Below, one piece after another: positions 1-11,115 of a DNA stretch of 64,000 nt. The translations under genes were made by a program, and so were the position numbers. Source of the DNA: Clitopilus passeckerianus (taxonomy: Eukaryota > Basidiomycota > Agaricomycetes > Agaricales > Entolomataceae); assembly GCA_944990035.1 (NCBI GenBank), contig CALYLX010000043.1, positions 1-64,000 of the forward strand, read 5' to 3'. The first letter of the stretch is position 1. Each line of letters opens with the position of its first letter. The notes below the pieces were generated by a model that was given only the letters and a program-made list of their open reading frames with translations, had not been told where the DNA came from and made no database searches.

Positions 1-121
1 GCACCTTGGCCTCGAACTGCTCCTTGTTGTTGGCCCACTTTCGGTAGTTGGCCTCCTCATCGTCGCCACAGTGTCGAACGACGTTGACTCGTTCTGCCCT
101 CGTCTTCGGAACAGTCGTCAT
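1..121 (-). CDS. 5' end of an unrecognised gene (partial)
   Basis: A reading frame on the minus strand starts with ATG at 121 and runs open to the window edge, giving 40 residues that begin MTTVPKTRAERVNVV and are charged and hydrophilic. The start lies only 101 bases from the divergent start of the ELL-like gene at 223, so the two probably share a promoter. No domain can be recognised from this fragment. It could also be a shorter first exon that splices before the edge. Confidence 0.5.
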   Translation of the reverse strand, partial: MTTVPKTRAERVNVVRHCGDDEEANYRKWANNKEQFEAKV

Positions 122-222
122 TAAGCCACACAGTCACTGCAGCGCATTGACCACGCCACATCCTCCGTACACAGGGCGTTCACGACGACACCAGATACCA
201 ACCTAGAAAGCTACCAGACACC

Positions 223-2742
223 ATGCCTCTCCCCGCTGACTCGACGCTTTCGTTGCTGCCCCACACCAATCCGGGTGAATCGGAATATACGAAGCCGAAG
301 CAGGCTCTGATCATTCGTATGTCCGAAGAGGTCCTGGATGCCCTACAATCATATGGCAGCGAAACCCCTCATGTGGAATTTGACTTTGGGAACTCTCCAG
401 TGAGTGGTTGTCCCGCCTCGTCGTTATTCAAGAGCTTATCATTCCTTAGGGTATATATATCGGGGAACCTTCTATCCTATGAATGGTACTGGAGAACAAG
501 GTCACGAGCTATACCTACGGTCAACATCTGCTTCCAAACCGTCCCCGCCTCTCAAACACTATGCGAATGTCACACATAAGTATGCTGTTGGGTTCAGCAA
601 ACGAGATGAGGCAAAGGCCGCGGATAGGATCCGAGAACGGGTGAATGATGCTGCCAAGCAGAAGGAGGAACACAAGACCGTCTTCTTAGATGCCCCGCCC
701 CCGCTCACCCCATCCTCCTCGAATTCCTCTGCTCCTCCTAAGAGGAAGAAGAAAGATCCGACAAGCTCGATGTTTAGGACTGCAATGAACAAGGCCACAT
801 CACAGGACGCCGGTCACCACCGGGGTGTCCACATCATCAACACCAACCCCTGCTACTTCAGCACCTACCCGTGTGGCATCACCGGCACCGCCGAGAAAAC
901 GGGATGATCTACAAGACCACCCAAGGCGGAAGGCTTTGATCCACTGTTTGGCTGTCGTTGGGGAGAGGTCGCGAGATAATCTAACCAGGGCGGTTCTTGC
1001 CGATGCCGCAAGTAATGCAAGCTCTAAGCGAGACTTTTATGAGCTTTTGGAGGACGTGAGTTCTCTTTTCTAAGTTGAATTCGGATACGAATCCATACTG
1101 ATTACTACTGTTTTCTCAGGTTGCAGAGCCCACATCAAACCTTAGGAAAGGAGAGGACCCCGGCAACCAAAGGTGGCGGTTGAAGACAGAATCTTGGCCA
1201 GAAGTTCGTCCGTATGACTGGCCGAAATGGCCCGAAGCGGATCGCATAGCAGTTGCTCGCACAGGACGACAAAAACTCCACGCCTTGGGGATAAGGTCGA
1301 CTGACGCTGCTTGGAAGCATTTTGAACATCGGCAGATAAACAATAACTCTGCCGCCTCGTCTTCGTCCTCTTCCTCCTCAAATCAGGCCAGCACACAAGT
1401 CGAGGCAAAGCGGGGGGTGACGTCAATGGATATGAAAGAAAGGGAGAAGAAGAAACCTAAAGCAGACCACAAGGCGGAAATCAAGATGAGGGACGAGGGG
1501 GCTAGGGCAGTGGCCGCCGCTACCTCCAATTCGCGGCCGAGCAGCGCTCCCGAAACCTAAAGCTAGCGAAGAGTCGCCCCGACCTCAGGCTCCCCGCCAT
1601 TACGGACAGGTGCAGGTGGCAAGAAGCTGCCTGGTTCAGGTTACAAAGCCTCTAGTTTGGCATCACCTACAGCAAGTCCTAGCCCGACAGCGACTACTGT
1701 GCCGCTGAAGCCATCTGCTGACCCGCGTGGTCGGGCTGGCAGGGAGCCACCGTCGCATGCTCTGCCTCCCAGGCCATCACCTGTTGCGAACGCTGGCAGC
1801 TCGAACAAGCCCGACAGGAATCCGGTCACTGGACTTCCCAATAAACGAATAGGGAAGACCAGGGATAGGGATATGGCTATGAGTGGGGTCGAGTCTGACC
1901 GTGAACGACCGTCCGATAGGGCGGGTACGAGCAAGAGCAAGCATACTCAGGAGAAGGGGAAAGCAGCTGATTCTCGAGAAGGCAGCGCTTTGAAGAGGAA
2001 GCAGGCAGCGGAGGATGATGACGAGTATGAGGATTCGAAGACTCGAGCCCTGGCGGCTAAGAAGCGGAAAATAGAGGCAGGGTCAACACCTTTGGCGACC
2101 CCGCCTACACTGAAGGATACCAAGCCAAGAGACCTATCTTTACCCAAAAAGCCGGAGTTGACGCCTGGGACAAAGCCGAAAGTGAAGAAGGAGCCGTCAC
2201 CGCTGCCGCCTTTGCCACCGTCACCGAAGGTCAAGAAGGAGAGGGAGCAGTCCCCGGCAATTCGAGCTGCACTGACCCGAGAGTCAAAAGCACCGGCGCA
2301 GACATCATCCTCGCATCGACGAAGTGAATCTGTGAGGACAAATGGGTCCGGAAAGTCACGAAGGAAGTCTCCCATCTACACATCCTCGTCCGAGGACGAA
2401 GGTGAAATACGTCGACCAAGCAAGACGACTACTCTACCTACGCCCTCCCCGAATGGAGATCATGATACCCGTCGTCATGTGAAACAAGAGCCTAAACCTC
2501 AACCCCTGCCCAAGGACCGTGCAGCCTTACGGGCTCGATATAAGGAAGCATACACCGAATACATCGAGCTGTATGGGCAGATTCGGACGCAGAGGATCAA
2601 GATCGAGAAGAGGATGTTGCAGGGGCCAGCCGGAAGCGATTCTGGGGATTTGCTGTCTGATGATGAGCTTAAGGCTAAAACGGTGAAGTATGACCAGTTG
2701 TCGAAGGATCTGAACGCGATAAGGGCGATGGTTGGAAGTTGA
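223..2742 (+). CDS. ELL-like RNA polymerase II elongation factor; reading frame apparently broken
   Basis: ELL proteins stimulate Pol II elongation and act in the nucleus. The N-terminal part (223 to about 780) resembles the fungal ELL N-domain, with motifs such as GIYIG, TFYPM, HELYLR and YANVT. A middle block (about 862-1330) contains KALIHCLAV and WPEVRPYDWPKWPEADR. A long Ser/Pro/Lys-rich linker follows. The last 75 residues form a charged helix (EAYTEYIELYGQI) like the occludin/ELL C-terminal domain. One clear intron is 1056-1119. The conserved blocks lie in different frames. GIYIG (from 450) and TFYPM are separated by a one-base slip near 465-470. A second frame change lies near 813-861 (possible weak-donor intron), and stop codons near 1558-1564 need an intron such as 1510-1566 or indels. 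The gene is either sequenced with homopolymer errors, spliced unusually, or decaying. The family call is moderately sure. Confidence 0.7.
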
Positions 2743-3027
2743 TGGATGTTGTGCATCAAGCTAGGGCTTGGCTGGTTTTCTCATTTGAACGACACTCGTT
2801 CGGGATGTTGTAGTTTATTCACTATAGTACAAGGTTATGAGTAGTTGGACCACACGTACATATCATGATTGCTAGATTTTTGTGCATGGACTCTTGAGAA
2901 TGTACGATGCCCATTAATTATTGGAAATTGAACCACCATTTCGCTTGCCTTCAGGCCCATTCCGCGGGGACACTGGACAACTCCCAAGGGGGAATCTCCC
3001 GATCTGTACACCATGTCAGCCTCCTGG

Positions 3028-3037
3028 TATATATAAA
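3028..3037 (+). promoter_or_regulatory. TATA box upstream of the Ser-rich membrane protein gene
   Basis: TATATATAAA lies 85 bases before the ATG at 3122, a usual fungal core-promoter distance. The rest of 2743-3121 appears to be the 3' flank of the ELL-like gene and this promoter; I see no other gene there. Confidence 0.55.
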
Positions 3038-3121
3038 GTTGCAGCTTAGGTGGGCTGGCAAGTAATTGCTGTCTGTCTTTACTATTCCACATCCAACTAC
3101 TTCGCTAGACTATTGAGCAAC

Positions 3122-4725
3122 ATGGCTCCACTCGTTTCAACCCGTCAATACGAACATTCGAAGGCCGTGGAACCACACACAACCCCTCTGCGACCAGCCC
3201 CGACGGCTCTTCACGCACCACCCCGCCTTCATGATATCCGCAAGAGTAGATTTGGTCACAGGCTTCGTAGCCCTCGGTACATATCCTATCATAACTGGCA
3301 ACGCCGCTGGACAACGGCGAATTCGGCGATCCTTGGAAGGATTCTTTGGCAGCCACGGCGACTTCTGCTCTTGAGCCCACAGCGATTGCTTCACTTACAA
3401 TTTCGCCCAGCCGCAATCTTCGAACGCCTCACGGGTCCACCGATGTTGTCTTCATTGCAGTCGGCTCTGCCATCGCTATGGTCCTGATCTTCATATCTGT
3501 CTTCTTGTTCGTCAGGGCGCATTGGTTCTCCCTTTCCAGCGCCTTTAAATGCTGCTATCGGCGACCTCCTCGCCCAAGGGTTGGCTTCTCGCCAAGGAAA
3601 ATAGGCCGCCCACAGCCTATCATTGACGATGACGATGACGACGATCCCTATATTACCACGCCGACTACATTCGTGTACGTTGAGCGTTTTGACGGCCCGC
3701 CTCAGCTACAGCTCGAGAAAACACAGAGTCATGATCTTTTCGCCTCGACACAAACAGCCCTCAACCGGATAATCCCTCCATCTCGTTCTTTGCCAGGTCA
3801 CGGCGTCAAGCATACGGGCGAAGAGATAACACAACTTACTCGGACTGGGACTTGCCCTCTTAATCCTGGGACCTACAGTGATGCTAGTTCTTCTGCTGGA
3901 GTGGGTCGACCTCGAGGCGCTTCAGATGCCTCCCAAGCCTCAAGTTCTTCAGAAACGCACGAGACCGATGTCACCGAACTATTTTCCCCGGCACCGATGG
4001 CTTCCTGTCAATCGTCTATGACTTCCATGGCATCAACTACAAGTGTGGCAGAGAGTTCCGAGGACGAAGATGAGGCTCAAGTCTTTGAGGTCAAACGGGC
4101 CCACTCGCAAAGCATCGAGTACAAGAAAGGCGTTTTAATGGCATTCGCGTCTCAAGCAAGCGTATCAGGGGTACCCGAGAGCTCGTCAGCCCCAGCAACT
4201 TCCCCTAGTATCGTTATCTCGGAACCTTCACTCGTCGCAAAAGCTAGCTCCTGCAGCACCATTTATTCTCTATCAGGCTCGTGCTCGGGTCGCCTGGGAA
4301 CTGGTGGCGTTAAGTCTGGGCTTTCTATGTCCTCACTGGCTTGCGAGAACTCGCTTGCCACTGTGTCCTCGATCTCCAGCAACTTCTCCCTGGAGACACG
4401 TACGGAGACGTCCTGTTTAGCCGACGAGGACCACCTGCAGCTTCAACCCCGTATTCCTTTCCTCATGGTCACTGAGCCTAGTTCGTCAAGCATCTACACC
4501 ATGAGTACTCGAACAAGTAGCGTATCGGTTGACTTAGGCGACTTCCCTATCCCACCAGCTGTCGCTAAACCTGCAAAGCCATTGTATTTAAAGTTGATGG
4601 AACAGGCCAAAACGCACGCTTTGGAGGCCCAGAGGCGGGCTTGGCGCAATCATCCAGAGAATTCATCCTTGAAGCAGCGAAGGTCGACTGTGGAGCAGTT
4701 TATTATGATGTATTCTAGTGCCTAA
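3122..4725 (+). CDS. Ser/Thr-rich single-pass membrane protein, unrecognised
   Basis: The first exon starts MAPLVSTRQYEHSKAV at 3122. It must splice to the large second frame with an acceptor at 3351-3352; three phase-1 donors fit (3246, 3255 or 3267). The main exon carries one strongly hydrophobic segment (VVFIAVGSAIAMVLIFISVF, about 3450-3510). A Cys-Cys-Tyr-Arg-Arg patch follows, then a run of seven Asp (3628-3648), then about 330 residues very rich in Ser and Thr. The short N-terminal side is Pro/Thr-rich and probably extracellular; the acidic and Ser-rich tail is probably cytosolic and may be phosphorylated. No family is recognised. Such one-TM Ser-rich proteins are common in Agaricomycetes. 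The start and first intron are inferred. Confidence 0.65.
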
Positions 4726-4950
4726 ACTATGTATTTACTATGTAGAACAAGCCCTTCCTTTGCAGTAACTACTTTGTGACGGTCCTTCTAAATAAACCCC
4801 GACAAGTGCGACGCGTCGACGCGTCTCAACGATTTGTGCACACGTGACCGTATTTCCTTTCCTCTGAGTGGCGGTGCCTTTCAGAATCCTTATTGTCTTT
4901 GCTCAATTCAGCATGCATCCGGGCCTGACCTCTCTTTCTTTTGAACCGTC

Positions 4951-7057
4951 ATGTTGTCCTGGGTGATTGAATCCTGGCTCTATGCATGTGGTCTACTAGC
5001 TCTGTATGCTGTGTACAAGTTATGCATCGAACCTCTGTGGAGTCCTCTTCGACGCATAGCTGGTCCTCCTGTGCCTGGATGGTTCAAGAACCATATGTAT
5101 GCTGTTTTAGAGTAAGTTTTTGGCCTTTAAGCCCTTATTTTTGCTATCTTACGGGCGTTACTCTAGACCAGCTGTATCTTCTAAAGTTCACGAAACCCTT
5201 GTGAAACGATATGGACGAACTATACGAATCCGGGGATTATTTCCGGTAACCAAAATAACCCAGAAAGTGGCTGGATTCCTGCTAACTTCAAACCAAGCTT
5301 GATGATAGGCTGCTAACACTGGATCCGGTATCGGTGTCGCATATCCTGAAAAAATCAACAGTCTATGAAAAGCCATGGCAGTCACGACGGCTCATCTCAG
5401 GCTTGATTGGGACTGGCATGCTTGCCGCTGAAGGCCATGTCCACAAGCGTCAGCGCCGAGTTATAACACCTGCATTTTCGATACAGAACCTCCGGGAGCT
5501 TGTGCCTGTGGTCTTTTGCAAAGGGACTCAGCTGAAGGACAGATGGTCCATCCTGATGGCAGAAGGCGGAGGTGCTGGCTCTTCAGACGCACTCAGAATA
5601 GACATTTGCCACTGGATAAGCAGAGCGACGTTCGATGTGATTGGGGCGGCTGGTACGTTTCAAAACCCTTTGTACATGATCCTTTACTGACGACATCACT
5701 CAGGATTCGATTACGAATTCAATGCCATTGAGAACGAATCCAACGAACTTTTCTGTGCATACAAAGATATGTTCGAGCAGGCTATATCACAAGGTGGCAT
5801 GCTTAGAGGCGTGCTCAGTGTCCACATGCCTATTTTACTCAAACTCTTCGTACGTCCATTAGTTGTCAAGATGTTCTTCTCTAATTGTATGTGCAGCCCG
5901 ACGGGACTACACGACTTGTACAGCGATGTCAGAACACTATACACCGTGTTGCTGGTCAATTGATCCAAGAACGAAAAAAGCGCATAGAAGAGGCAGAGAA
6001 AGCGGAAAAGACATTTGGCGGCAAAGACCTGCTGAGTCTTCTGAGTATGCAACTCTCTCTCTCTCTTGGGAGACCTTTACTAAATGTGGGATAACGTTCA
6101 GTGAAATCCAACATGGCAACCGACCTGCCACCCGAACAACGGATATCAGACGAAGACATTCTCAACAACATCAATACTTTCATGTTCGCAGGCTCCGATA
6201 CATCATCGCTGACAGTGACATGGACTTTGCTTCTCCTTGCGCAACACCCGGAGTTACAAACCCGCTTAAGACAGGAACTCCTTTCAGTGTCATCGCTCAC
6301 GCCAAGCGAAGTGTCTAGACTTACAGACGAGGAGGTTCGTTCGCTATATGACGAAATTGCGGACCTCCCCTTTCTTCACAACGTCATCAGGGAGTCTTTG
6401 CGTCTGATTCCTGCGGTCCATTCTTCGATACGTGTGGCTACTGAGGATGATGAAGTTCCGACAATGCATCCGGTTCATAGACGAGATGGGAGCATTGATG
6501 AGAAGCGAAGCGTAACAGTACCGAAAGGTACCTTCGTGCACGTAGCCATTGAGGGGTTCAGCCTTGACAAGGGTTTTTGGGGAGAAGACGCTTGGGAGTT
6601 TGTGTGAGCACTTTTTCCCTTCCGCGGACAAGGAAACCGTTTCTGATAGGGATCTCAGTCCGGACAGATGGGATAACCTCCCTAAAGCTGCAGCAGAGCT
6701 TCCAGGCCTGTTTTCCAACACGTTGAGTTTCTCAGCCGGTCCCCGAGTATGTGTATACTTCCGATCCTGACTCCACGATCCTGACCCAGCCCAAAGTCTT
6801 GCATAGGGATGCGCTTCTCCCTGATCGAAATCAAGACGTTTCTCTACCTTCTCCTAACCAATTTCGCCTTTGCACCAACGGAAGACCAGATAATCAAGGC
6901 CAATGTGTAAGTTCAAGTCTCCTTTTTGCAGGGGTGTAAGACCTCATGATTTCCTAGGGTACTGACAAGGCCCTTCATTCGGGGAAAGTATAGAGAGGGG
7001 AGCCAATGCCCGATGTTGGTTTCTCGATATGCGCCGCCGGAAGAGGTGAAGCTTTGA
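4951..7057 (+). CDS. Cytochrome P450 monooxygenase
   Basis: Nine exons join in frame to about 562 residues, normal for a membrane-bound fungal P450. Introns are 5112-5166, 5246-5297, 5653-5703, 5850-5896, 6045-6101, 6604-6658, 6747-6796 and 6907-6957. The N-terminus has a hydrophobic ER anchor followed by a Pro-rich hinge (AGPPVPGW). The I-helix oxygen-activation motif is FAGSDTSS, the K-helix ExxR motif is ESLR, a PDRW motif follows, and the haem-binding loop is FSAGPRSCIGMR with its Cys thiolate ligand. All signature residues are present, so it should be active with an NADPH-P450 reductase in the ER. Basidiomycete P450s oxidise lignin-derived aromatics, fatty acids or secondary metabolites; the substrate cannot be told here. 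No other biosynthetic genes are nearby, so a cluster role is unlikely. I do not assign a CYP family. Confidence 0.95.
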
Positions 7058-7134
7058 GTTGTGTAATAGCCACCAGTGGTTCCGGAAGCCTCGGATGACA
7101 TCACTCATGACGGGAAGCTCAGGGGTGCGGGAGG

Positions 7135-7142
7135 TATATAAC
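7135..7142 (+). promoter_or_regulatory. TATA-like box before the small membrane peptide gene
   Basis: TATATAAC lies 50-58 bases before the ATG at 7193, in a 135-base gap behind the P450 stop. TGACATCA and TGACG, which resemble bZIP half-sites, occur just upstream (about 7096-7113). The bZIP reading is speculative. Confidence 0.4.
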
Positions 7143-7192
7143 AATTTTTCAAACTCTGTATCTGGTATCATAACGTTCAAGTTCTATCTAGG

Positions 7193-7493
7193 ATGGTTAG
7201 TGCCACTCTACTAAGGCCTTGGTGAATACTATGCTGACCAGTGAATGTATAGGGTTCAATCTTCTCTGCAATCGGTCGTGGGATTAACGCCGTCATTTCG
7301 GCTATAGCCTCAGTCATAATGGCTATCGTTGGCGCTATCACCACAGTACGTCCTTCCCGATGACCCCAAGCTGCTATTGGTTGACTGGCTTCTTCAGGTG
7401 ATTGTCACCATCTTTAACTTCATTGGCGACATCCTCTGCTGCCGCTGCGGCAACCGGCGTCGAGCTGGTCGAGCGAGGGGTGGGACGTATTAG
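7193..7493 (+). CDS. Small (63 aa) hydrophobic membrane peptide, conserved type in basidiomycetes
   Basis: Three exons give 63 residues: 7193-7195 (the ATG alone), 7253-7345 and 7398-7493. Introns are 7196-7252 and 7346-7397, both GT-AG. The peptide begins MGSIFSAIGRGINAVISAI and has a long hydrophobic stretch. It then has a Cys-rich turn (DILCCRCGN) and an Arg/Gly-rich tail (RRRAGRARGGTY). I recall very similar short proteins in many mushroom genomes, without known function. The layout suggests a tail-anchored or hairpin membrane peptide with a basic cytosolic end. The first coding exon consists only of the start codon, so ORF callers miss it. The splicing fits cleanly. Confidence 0.75.
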
Positions 7494-7682
7494 AGATCCC
7501 TACATCTCAATTATTTCACCCATGGCATTATGACCCAGATACACGTTGCTTCCAGTCCTTTCGTGTGTAGATACTCTATTTCATGGCTAATATACACGGG
7601 CAATTTGCTTCATATACAAATAATATGATGTACAACTACAAAGTCTATATCGACATTTATTGATGGTCCGAGAGATGCAAAA

Positions 7683-9511
7683 TCATTTCTTTCGACCGAA
7701 AGCTTTATTCCAGTTGAACATCGTACTCGCTCGATGGAGAAGTTTCTTCATACGGTCCTTCTTTCCGCTTGCGCCCAGATGGTGGGCCTGAGGCTCTGGT
7801 CGTTCGGGCGTAATATCAATAAAAGATTTGGGAATCGGGGGTTCCTTCTGTGCAGAAGTGCGGAGGGCAGGATGGCTGCGTGTAGAGCGATGTTGGAAAG
7901 GGGCTCCTAGACTCGTCTTGTTTGCCGCGGATGAAGATAGGCCCAACCCCGTCAATGCTGTGGACAGGTGTGCTCTATGTGTAGGCTTTTGACGGCCAGC
8001 GGCAGCAAGAGAGGAGGTGGCCCTTGGAAGCTGACCACGGTCGGACCGCGCCTAGCGGGTCTGCTAGAATCGCGGCGGTTGCCCAAGGGTGGAAGTGGTT
8101 CGTTCTGAGTTGGGCGCTGGGGGTCCCACTTCTTCAGTTTATCCATGCTTGCGTGAAAGCGATGTAGTGATTCCAGGCTTGGTTTGAGGCTGATGAAAGA
8201 TCGACCTTCCATGGAGGCAGAGTCATGTACGTGTGGCGCAAAACGCTTTGGGGGAATAGAGCGGGTCCTCTGGTAGGGTGTAGGCGGCTCTACGCGTTGA
8301 TTTCGCTGAGAAAGATATGGCGCACTTGGTGGGACCGCATATGTGGACAGGGGATAAACGTATGCGCTGCTGCATTGTCCGCGCCTTCTAACATCGGACC
8401 TTCATCGTGGATAGTCGCGAGGAGAGATGGAGTATTATCATGGGGCATATCAGCCCTTGCAACGAACGCGCTATAACGCTTCGCCATGATATGCTTATAA
8501 CCATTTGTATCTTCTCCTACAATGCTCGGAGAGCTATGCATACGACGAAGGCGGAATTGGTCCTCATATGAAGGCGGCTGGGAAACGGATAGCCAAGGAT
8601 TGAGGCTATGGATTCCGTTTCATCCGTGTCGGTATATGCGGTCACTGGAGTTGAGGCAAGACTGGAGATATCCGTGATGGGTGGTGTCGAGGTCGACGGG
8701 AGCAGACTTGGGATAGCGGGCAACTCAGCACGCCCTAAGCCGAAGTCCGTGCAATATCGCCTAGATTTACGAGGGTCAGTGGGTGGTTGGCGTTCGTGCG
8801 CAGACATTAGGCTATCATGGGTTGTGGAATCGGTTCTCGTGGATGTATTGGACAGGTTGCGGCAACTTTGCCGGTTGATTTCAAAGGCGTCCCGCCTCTG
8901 ACCGGAAGATGATAGAAGTGAACTTAGGACGAAGGCATTAGTTGGCGATGTGAGAGGTTGAAGGCACCAACTCACCGCTGATCAAGAGACACAGAGAGCA
9001 TGTCGACGATTTCAGCACTGCAGGAGGCGTCCAGAGGTGGCGGGTCGACTCGCCGCACAGATCGTGTTGGAGCAGCCTGTGTGGTACGTATTTGAGGGTT
9101 TTCGGGGGGCGGAAAGGGTGGCGGTGGCGTTGCCTTCGCTTGGAGATCACGCAAAGAACGATTTTGAAAAGATCGAAGAGAACGTGGTATTGAAGAGCTT
9201 GTTCGTAATTCTGGTGCTCGACTGGCGGACACCAAGGCCATTAAAACGGGAAGAAAGTCGTGAAATATGAGAATACAAAGATGCAGAACGATCCAGTCCA
9301 GCCAAGAATACTAAAGGCGGGCAAAATCAGGAGCAAGGTTCGCGCATACAAGCCATTACTCACAGGTGAAAACGCTTTGAACGCTGGCCAGAGCAGCGAG
9401 AAAAAAGGACAGAAGATGATGAAGGTCTGGTCGAAACCAGTGGTCAAGTGTCAAAGGCCTCTGGAGCAAATGTGTCCCAACAAGCAAGATCACCAGGCCG
9501 ACTCTCAACAT
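7683..9511 (-). CDS. Pro/Ser-rich hypothetical protein, structure uncertain
   Basis: The minus strand holds several open stretches with clear coding character but no recognised domain. A hydrophobic N-terminal part lies about 9230-9511. Exon text through 8976 includes PPPPFPPPENPQ. An intron fits at 8923-8975. A Ser/Thr-rich exon follows, then a probable intron 8578-8645 that joins to PPSYEDQF. Further on are YVYPLSTYAVPPSAPYLS, PPTPYQRTRSIPPKRF and a basic C-terminus (KKLLHRASTMFNWNKAFG) ending at 7683. The coding-looking text changes frame near 8380-8430 and near 8030 without an obvious intron. The start is also unsettled: the ATG at 9511 gives MLRVGLVILLVGTHLL, but its frame does not obviously match the next exon. 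It may be a real fast-evolving gene with misread introns, or one carrying indels. Confidence 0.4.
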
Positions 9512-9743
9512 TCAGCTCATGTCATACTCCGCTTCCTCGAAGACAAGAGCATATGGCTTGAGCCCATTCAAGATATATGCAAACGTCAGCTGGATGAATC
9601 AACGGAACCATTCAATCATCTATCAATCGAAAATGTCAAACGTTCAACAGGCCAAGATGCAGTGCAGATTCAAAGCGTGGTTATGATTCTGAAGATATAC
9701 ATGATCAAAGGAAAGAAATGTGCCGAATAACATCCATAAACGC

Positions 9744-10388
9744 TCAGTATGCCTTCTTGCCTGCTGCAAGCTGCAGGTGGGCACTGTGCTCGTCGTAGGG
9801 GAACTTGGACACAGGGATTTCGCGCCAGAGATCAGGGGTGAGGAATGCGTATGTTTTGGTGATCTACACAAGGGAATATCAGCAGTGCGGAAAACGGATA
9901 AAGTATGCCCACATACAGCAGCAAAGGTGGCCTTCAAGAAGTTACCCATAGTTGCCGTTGAACCTTTTGATTGTGTGTAGACATCCTCAACACCAGCGAG
10001 CTGTAGCAGACGTTTCGATGCGGGGGCAGCAACGATACCAGTACCACGGGGGGCAGGGATGAGGCGGCACATGACGGAGCCGACCTTTCCGCTGACCTTT
10101 GAGGGTACAGTGTGAGGCTCACCAAGAGCAGCACCCCAGTAACCTCTCCTGACGGGGATGACGGAGAGCTTGGCAAGGATGATAGCACCTCGGATGGCAG
10201 TTGCGACTTCCTTAGCGCACTTGACGCCGAGGCCGACGTGGCCTTCACCGTCACCGATAGCAACGAAAGCCTTGAAACGGGTACGTTGACCGGCACGAGT
10301 TTGCTTCTGAACGGGCATGATCTTCATGACTTCATCCTTGAGCTTGGGGAGGAAGAAGTCGATAATTTGGTACTCCTTGACGGGGAGT

Positions 10389-10423
<35 letters not shown>

Positions 10424-10625
10424 TCCGTCCTTTACGAGACGGCCGAGCTTGGTGACGGGAACCCTGTAACAAAACTGACTTCTGGATCCTTGGGAGTCCT
10501 GGACGCCGAACTCACCATTCCTTCTCCTCATCCTTGCGTCCTCCACGGCGAGGTCCCCTGCGTCCACGTCCACGGTCTCCGCGACCACGTCCAAATCCAC
10601 CACGTCCTCGTGCAGCGTCAGCCAT
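9744..10625 (-). CDS. RPS2: 40S ribosomal protein S2 (uS5)
   Basis: Three exons (10516-10625, 9917-10463, 9744-9863) give 258 residues, the usual eukaryotic size. Introns are 10464-10515 and 9864-9916. The N-terminus [17 protein letters not shown] is the RGG-rich tail typical of eukaryotic uS5, normally arginine-methylated. The core has [15 protein letters not shown], the uS5 RNA-binding fold ([16 protein letters not shown]) and [13 protein letters not shown]. The C-terminus has [13 protein letters not shown]. uS5 sits at the mRNA entry channel of the small subunit and affects decoding fidelity. An untranslated first exon and an intron precede the start. Assignment is secure. Confidence 0.97.
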
Positions 10626-10645
10626 GTTTTAGTAGTTGGCGAAAT

Positions 10646-10799
10646 CTAGAAGATCGAATGGTCAGTCAAGGTCATCCAGATAGTGGGATTCGAATCCATC
10701 CGATAAAACGGTGAAGTTCAGCAAATGTGTCCGTAATACGATGCAACAGACGTTTATACGTCCGTTCTCAGCATTCAGAGGCATGAAGGGGTTACTCAC
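10646..10799 (-). other. Probable 5'-UTR intron of RPS2
   Basis: On the minus strand a GTGAGTAACC donor (10799) and a TTCTAG acceptor (10646) bound 154 bases directly upstream of the RPS2 start. It is about three times longer than the coding introns of this window, as is common for regulatory leader introns of ribosomal protein genes. I looked for C/D-box snoRNA signals inside and found no convincing pair. The rest of 10800-11115 looks like promoter sequence shared with the divergent antizyme gene. Confidence 0.55.
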
Positions 10800-11115
10800 A
10801 GGTCTTGAGGTCGCTGTCTTCAACGGTGTTGAACCTCCTTCCACTCAAATTCTTGCTATCACACAGCAACGTGCGTAACCGGCGATTGCCGAGCCGGTTG
10901 TTGTCGGGTGTTTGGATTGGAGGAGTCAGCTGAGACTAGGACGCTTTGTTCATTGCTCCGCTCTTTACATCGACTCACCATCTAGCCAACGTGCGGCCAT
11001 ATCAAACGTACGTTCTAAAGTCCGGAACGTTGTGACCACGCACTAATAAAGTTTTTTTGGCAGCCCAAACAACCTCTTATCTTCACCCAGTTACAAGCTA
11101 TCAAGTTGGCAGAAC

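Noticed and set aside
3122..7493. Secondary-metabolite cluster around the P450
   Set aside because: Neighbours are a Ser-rich membrane protein, a small peptide and ribosomal protein S2; no synthase, transferase or transporter accompanies it.
9260..9730. 156-codon plus-strand ORF between the Pro/Ser-rich gene and RPS2
   Set aside because: It lies antisense to a better-supported minus-strand exon region, has no recognisable domain, and shows no splice or promoter context.
10675..10720. tRNA-like T-loop word GGATTCGAATCC in the RPS2 leader intron
   Set aside because: No matching acceptor, D or anticodon arms can be drawn on either strand; the word is simply palindromic.
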